From contig SCFE01000007.1 in assembly GCA_004352715.1 (NCBI GenBank), positions 2,150,511 to 2,214,510 of the forward strand: DNA of 64,000 nt, written 5' to 3'. Source of the DNA: Hofstenia miamia (lineage: Eukaryota; Xenacoelomorpha; Acoela). Positions 59,404 through 64,000 of the stretch are shown piece after piece (within the stretch, counting starts at the first letter, position 1; each line of letters opens with the position of its first letter). Position numbers and translations under genes: made by a program. The notes beneath the pieces are model-generated. The model was given only the letters and a program-made list of their open reading frames with translations, was not told the DNA's origin and searched no databases.

Positions 59404-61706
59404 GGAAAATTTTGCAATTTACTTAATCTTATACCATTGGTCTACTTTGTAGTGCATTAAACACAGCATGCCATTATTAAAGTGTAATTTGAAGTGAACA
59501 AAATTCTTCTGAGTCTTGAATTTTGCATGAACTCTATGTTTCCATTTTTGGGAGTCAGTAGAAGGTAGTGAACTCTGAACAAAGTGATGAATTTCAAAAA
59601 TGGAAAATTCCAGTTTTATGCCCTCTGCAGTACAAAATTATGCACTTAGCATTTTATTCTACATTGGGCCCGCTCTAAAATTTTTTTCTGCATCCGCCCT
59701 TGATATTGTTTCTCCATTTGTAATACTGGATTGCTTACAATTACTGATGATTAGCTCCATTCCCATTTGAAAAGCATACAAAAAATAATTGGTTGATTTT
59801 AATATTTGTTTCTAAATGCTTTAAAATTGTCTTGAACTGCCCGTGCCTTAAGTTATCAGTACAATTTCATTAGTTCACAAAAGTCATTGTGTGTTAGTTG
59901 TAGCTTGCAAGCTGGTATTAATTGTGGGAAATACGAGAAATCACTTTTTTAAATTGCTATTATCACATGTATACATATCCACGTGCAGTTCACCATCATT
60001 TACTATATTTTACAAAATTGGCATTATGGCCATAATGTATGGACGGAATTTGAAATATGGCCATTATGGATTAAAGCAAGTTTCGCCTTGCCATAAAAGG
60101 CACCCCTTGTTATAACCGAAAATGGCTAAGATTTTCCTGAAATCATCCTCTTCTATCAAACAAAAATTTTTCCAATTGAGTCATATGACTTCAAGAAAGC
60201 CTTTAGTAAATTTTGGTTGAAGGACTTTTTAGATTTTCTCATTCTTGTTGAAATTTTTTTTAATTTGAGTATTTTGTTCTGCGTTTTAAAAAATCTTGTG
60301 TGGTTAAGATTAAAAAAAGTCTTTTAAGGGTGCTAAAAAAAGAGTCGTAAATGCTTTCAATAACATCTTTTCTTAAAGATGTCTGTCCTATGAGACTGCG
60401 ACTAACATGAAATTGTGCGTGAGCAGTGGGAGTATATCCAACAAAAAATTTAATAATGCTGAGTGGGACCAAGTCCCACTCCTTATAGTAACATTGGTTG
60501 CACCAAATCTACTGAGACAAAACTGGAATTGGTATAATATCAGAAAACGTCTACAGCATGATCTAGGTCATCTAGTCTGAATGGTGGGAACCACTTTAAA
60601 ATTAATAAAATTTTTTGTATTAATTAGAAAAACTTCCATTTTAAAAAATCACTGTGCAAATTTAGTTAAGATTGTGAACAGATTGCTTATTTGTAAATAA
60701 CCAATATTACAAATATCTTTGTAAATAATTTTAAATATGTTTTTGTCTAGCTGTAGTTTGTTTTCTTCCAATTTACATATTGCATCAAGTGCTAAGCCCC
60801 AATAATTGAATCATCATTTTATCAGCAAATAATATCAACTGAAATATTTTCTTTGTTGAAATGTGCTAATGTGAAAGGTGAGCTATAGGCCTATCTGCTG
60901 AGCAAGAGTTTATAATTGGAAAATAATTTTGTATGTCCAAATATGCCAAGGTGATACTCTGTTAGGCACTCATAATGCATAATTCCAATGTTTCAAATTT
61001 CATCCATTCATTATGGCCATTGTATAATGGATGATAAATAATGGTAAACTGTATGAAGGATACATGTTGTAATAGCAATTTAATGAAGTGATTTCAAATA
61101 TTTCACAAAATAAATACCAATATGCATACATACATTTAAAGACAAAAATTTTTATATAATATGAAATTGTACTGATATGACAAGCAGTTAACTAAATTGC
61201 AAAATGATTTTAAACAAGGTGAAAATTGCTTTAATCCATAATGGCCATATTGCAAATACATTATGGTCATAATTTCAATTTTGTAAAGTATGGTAAATGA
61301 TGGTGAAATGTATGTGGATTTATGAAAGTGACCTCTAGTATTTTCCAAAATTAATATTTGCTTACAAGCTAAAGTTAAAGTACAATACTTTTGTGAAAAA
61401 ATGAAGTTGTACTGATATCCTACAGCATAAGCAGTTCAAAGAAATATTAAAATCAACCAATTATTTTTTGTTCTCTTTTTAATGCAACACACTTTGTAAA
61501 ACGCAAAAACTTTAAAAATTGGAATCAAACTAATCATCAGTAATTGTTTGCAATCCACTATTACAAATGTAGAAACAAATTTAGTATCTTAAGTGTTGGC
61601 TTATACTCAATTGAAATTATTTACTAAGTTAGTAAGCTTTTGCAACACTTTTAAGGGTTGTTATACTATCAAAAATGTTACTTTGTTACTGCAATTTGTA
61701 TTACCC

Positions 61707-62336
61707 NNNNNNNNNNNNNNNNNNNNNNNNNNNNNNNNNNNNNNNNNNNNNNNNNNNNNNNNNNNNNNNNNNNNNNNNNNNNNNNNNNNNNNNNNNNNNN
61801 NNNNNNNNNNNNNNNNNNNNNNNNNNNNNNNNNNNNNNNNNNNNNNNNNNNNNNNNNNNNNNNNNNNNNNNNNNNNNNNNNNNNNNNNNNNNNNNNNNNN
61901 NNNNNNNNNNNNNNNNNNNNNNNNNNNNNNNNNNNNNNNNNNNNNNNNNNNNNNNNNNNNNNNNNNNNNNNNNNNNNNNNNNNNNNNNNNNNNNNNNNNN
62001 NNNNNNNNNNNNNNNNNNNNNNNNNNNNNNNNNNNNNNNNNNNNNNNNNNNNNNNNNNNNNNNNNNNNNNNNNNNNNNNNNNNNNNNNNNNNNNNNNNNN
62101 NNNNNNNNNNNNNNNNNNNNNNNNNNNNNNNNNNNNNNNNNNNNNNNNNNNNNNNNNNNNNNNNNNNNNNNNNNNNNNNNNNNNNNNNNNNNNNNNNNNN
62201 NNNNNNNNNNNNNNNNNNNNNNNNNNNNNNNNNNNNNNNNNNNNNNNNNNNNNNNNNNNNNNNNNNNNNNNNNNNNNNNNNNNNNNNNNNNNNNNNNNNN
62301 NNNNNNNNNNNNNNNNNNNNNNNNNNNNNNNNNNNN
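61707..62336. other. Assembly gap (630 N)
   Basis: Run of N at the right end of the foldback-like copy. Confidence 1.
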
Positions 62337-62399
62337 CTATATGACTATGCATGCCAAGTATCTCAACACTGGTATTACTCACATATTAATTGCATTTAT

Positions 62400-63037
62400 A
62401 CTATTCAGTGGTGACTTTGGTAATATCTTCCTTAATCTCTCTCTTGTATTCTTTTCTATGCCATGTCTTCAATTTTGCATGATCTTTTCTAGCTCTCTTT
62501 ATCATTTCTAAGCACTTGTAAACATCCTTGACATCCTCAATCCTATCCCCACTGCTCATTTTCAAACCAATTATATCTGTTAAGTTGATTCTGATCATTG
62601 TCACTTCCATGCACTTTCTTAGTCCAAACTCCAACCCATTTGCCATATCCAATGTCTCTCCTTGCTTCTTGAACATCTTCCGTGAGTTCATAGATAACTT
62701 CAGGTCACTCAGGTCATAGAGATGCTCAGTTCTCTACCATTTTTCCTGTAATCTATCCATGCATCTGCTAAATTTGTTTGGCTTCAAGGCAATTCTCCAT
62801 CATTGCCTGTTCTATTAACAACTGATTTTTACATTTTCTATTGTTTATCCTACATCCCTTTCGCTCCTCTGATATCAACCTGCTATGTTCTAAATAACAT
62901 GTTAGCCTACTTAAAATCACAGAATCCAGAAATTTCCAAGCTGTTGCCAGAGATGTTACTGGAATAGAGTTGCTTACCTCACAGGTTTTCCTTGCGACCG
63001 TTTCTATCAGAAATTTGCTTTCCACTAACATCCACTC
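62400..63037 (-). mobile_element. LINE (non-LTR retrotransposon) reverse-transcriptase remnant
   Basis: On the minus strand from 63031 the frame reads the RT fingers: PVTSLATAWKFLDSVILSRL, then ISEERKGCR and KNQLLIEQAM, matching the LINE pattern R-P-I-T-C-L-x-T-x-x-K-x-L and E-Q-K-G-C-R...K-D-Q-L-L-I. A frame change then gives ADAWIDYRK, the first catalytic Asp motif (W-I-D-Y-x-K-A-F-D). After a deletion that removes the rest of the palm, the frame at 62691-62401 reads FGLRKC and RARKDHAKLKTWHRKEYKRE, the segment after the palm. The core catalytic residues are therefore missing. Runs into the terminal gap. Confidence 0.75.
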
Positions 63038-64000
63038 NNNNNNNNNNNNNNNNNNNNNNNNNNNNNNNNNNNNNNNNNNNNNNNNNNNNNNNNNNNNNNN
63101 NNNNNNNNNNNNNNNNNNNNNNNNNNNNNNNNNNNNNNNNNNNNNNNNNNNNNNNNNNNNNNNNNNNNNNNNNNNNNNNNNNNNNNNNNNNNNNNNNNNN
63201 NNNNNNNNNNNNNNNNNNNNNNNNNNNNNNNNNNNNNNNNNNNNNNNNNNNNNNNNNNNNNNNNNNNNNNNNNNNNNNNNNNNNNNNNNNNNNNNNNNNN
63301 NNNNNNNNNNNNNNNNNNNNNNNNNNNNNNNNNNNNNNNNNNNNNNNNNNNNNNNNNNNNNNNNNNNNNNNNNNNNNNNNNNNNNNNNNNNNNNNNNNNN
63401 NNNNNNNNNNNNNNNNNNNNNNNNNNNNNNNNNNNNNNNNNNNNNNNNNNNNNNNNNNNNNNNNNNNNNNNNNNNNNNNNNNNNNNNNNNNNNNNNNNNN
63501 NNNNNNNNNNNNNNNNNNNNNNNNNNNNNNNNNNNNNNNNNNNNNNNNNNNNNNNNNNNNNNNNNNNNNNNNNNNNNNNNNNNNNNNNNNNNNNNNNNNN
63601 NNNNNNNNNNNNNNNNNNNNNNNNNNNNNNNNNNNNNNNNNNNNNNNNNNNNNNNNNNNNNNNNNNNNNNNNNNNNNNNNNNNNNNNNNNNNNNNNNNNN
63701 NNNNNNNNNNNNNNNNNNNNNNNNNNNNNNNNNNNNNNNNNNNNNNNNNNNNNNNNNNNNNNNNNNNNNNNNNNNNNNNNNNNNNNNNNNNNNNNNNNNN
63801 NNNNNNNNNNNNNNNNNNNNNNNNNNNNNNNNNNNNNNNNNNNNNNNNNNNNNNNNNNNNNNNNNNNNNNNNNNNNNNNNNNNNNNNNNNNNNNNNNNNN
63901 NNNNNNNNNNNNNNNNNNNNNNNNNNNNNNNNNNNNNNNNNNNNNNNNNNNNNNNNNNNNNNNNNNNNNNNNNNNNNNNNNNNNNNNNNNNNNNNNNNNN
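63038..64000. other. Assembly gap to the window end
   Basis: 963 N. Confidence 1.

Larger units (their letters stand above)
54650..63002. repeat. Composite interspersed repeat, copy 2 (gapped)
   Basis: Co-linear with 26969-33765, starting at offset 27683 (for example 27083/54766). It keeps a longer Tc1 element (55916-57502) and has extra segments at about 58129-58283 and 60420-60670 that copy 1 lacks. Three gaps interrupt it. The single-unit state at 55593-55738 is probably ancestral to the tandem unit of copy 1. Confidence 0.85.

Overview
The window is an AT-rich, gap-containing piece of an invertebrate animal genome. The evidence is a spliced rhodopsin-type GPCR gene spread over about 17 kb with AG/GT intron borders, a homeobox gene, and remnants of metazoan-type transposons (Tc1, hAT-like, Ty3/gypsy, LINEs). 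I cannot name the species. A flatworm, a cnidarian or another AT-rich invertebrate would all fit. Six runs of N (756-1755, 53650-54649, 56595-57190, 58587-59403, 61707-62336, 63038-64000) are assembly gaps.

Layout. Positions 1-755 hold a decayed Ty3/gypsy polymerase on the minus strand. Positions 1756-6407 are mostly noncoding, with a (TA)n tract and a 152-bp CAT repeat. Positions 6408-7208 are a terminal exon of an unrecognised gene. Positions 7904-11319 form a nest of two hAT-like DNA transposons, each with a perfect 8-bp target-site duplication. The inner one (8553-10350) carries an intact intronless gene with half a LIM domain and a complete homeodomain (9418-9936). Positions 15372-17022 are a full-length but dead Tc1 element. 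Positions 18300-23100 hold LINE fragments and a dispersed 0.43-kb repeat.

Positions 23846-40629 hold one class A GPCR gene in six recognisable coding exons (predicted 461 residues). Its second recognised intron (25646-34153) contains a long composite repeat: a Tc1 remnant, a foldback-like element with a hAT-like insertion, and a LINE fragment. Its last intron contains a 1592-bp tandem duplication (34972-38155) ending in a Ty3/gypsy RNase H fragment.

Positions 44050-49928 are an almost perfect head-to-head palindrome of about 5.9 kb with a (TA)n centre and no spacer. Positions 54650-63037 hold a second, gapped copy of the composite repeat found in the GPCR intron.

The most unusual object is the transposon-borne LIM/homeobox gene. 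The giant palindrome is second, but it must be separated from an assembly foldback artefact. No RNA gene, CRISPR array or bacterial-type operon was seen.
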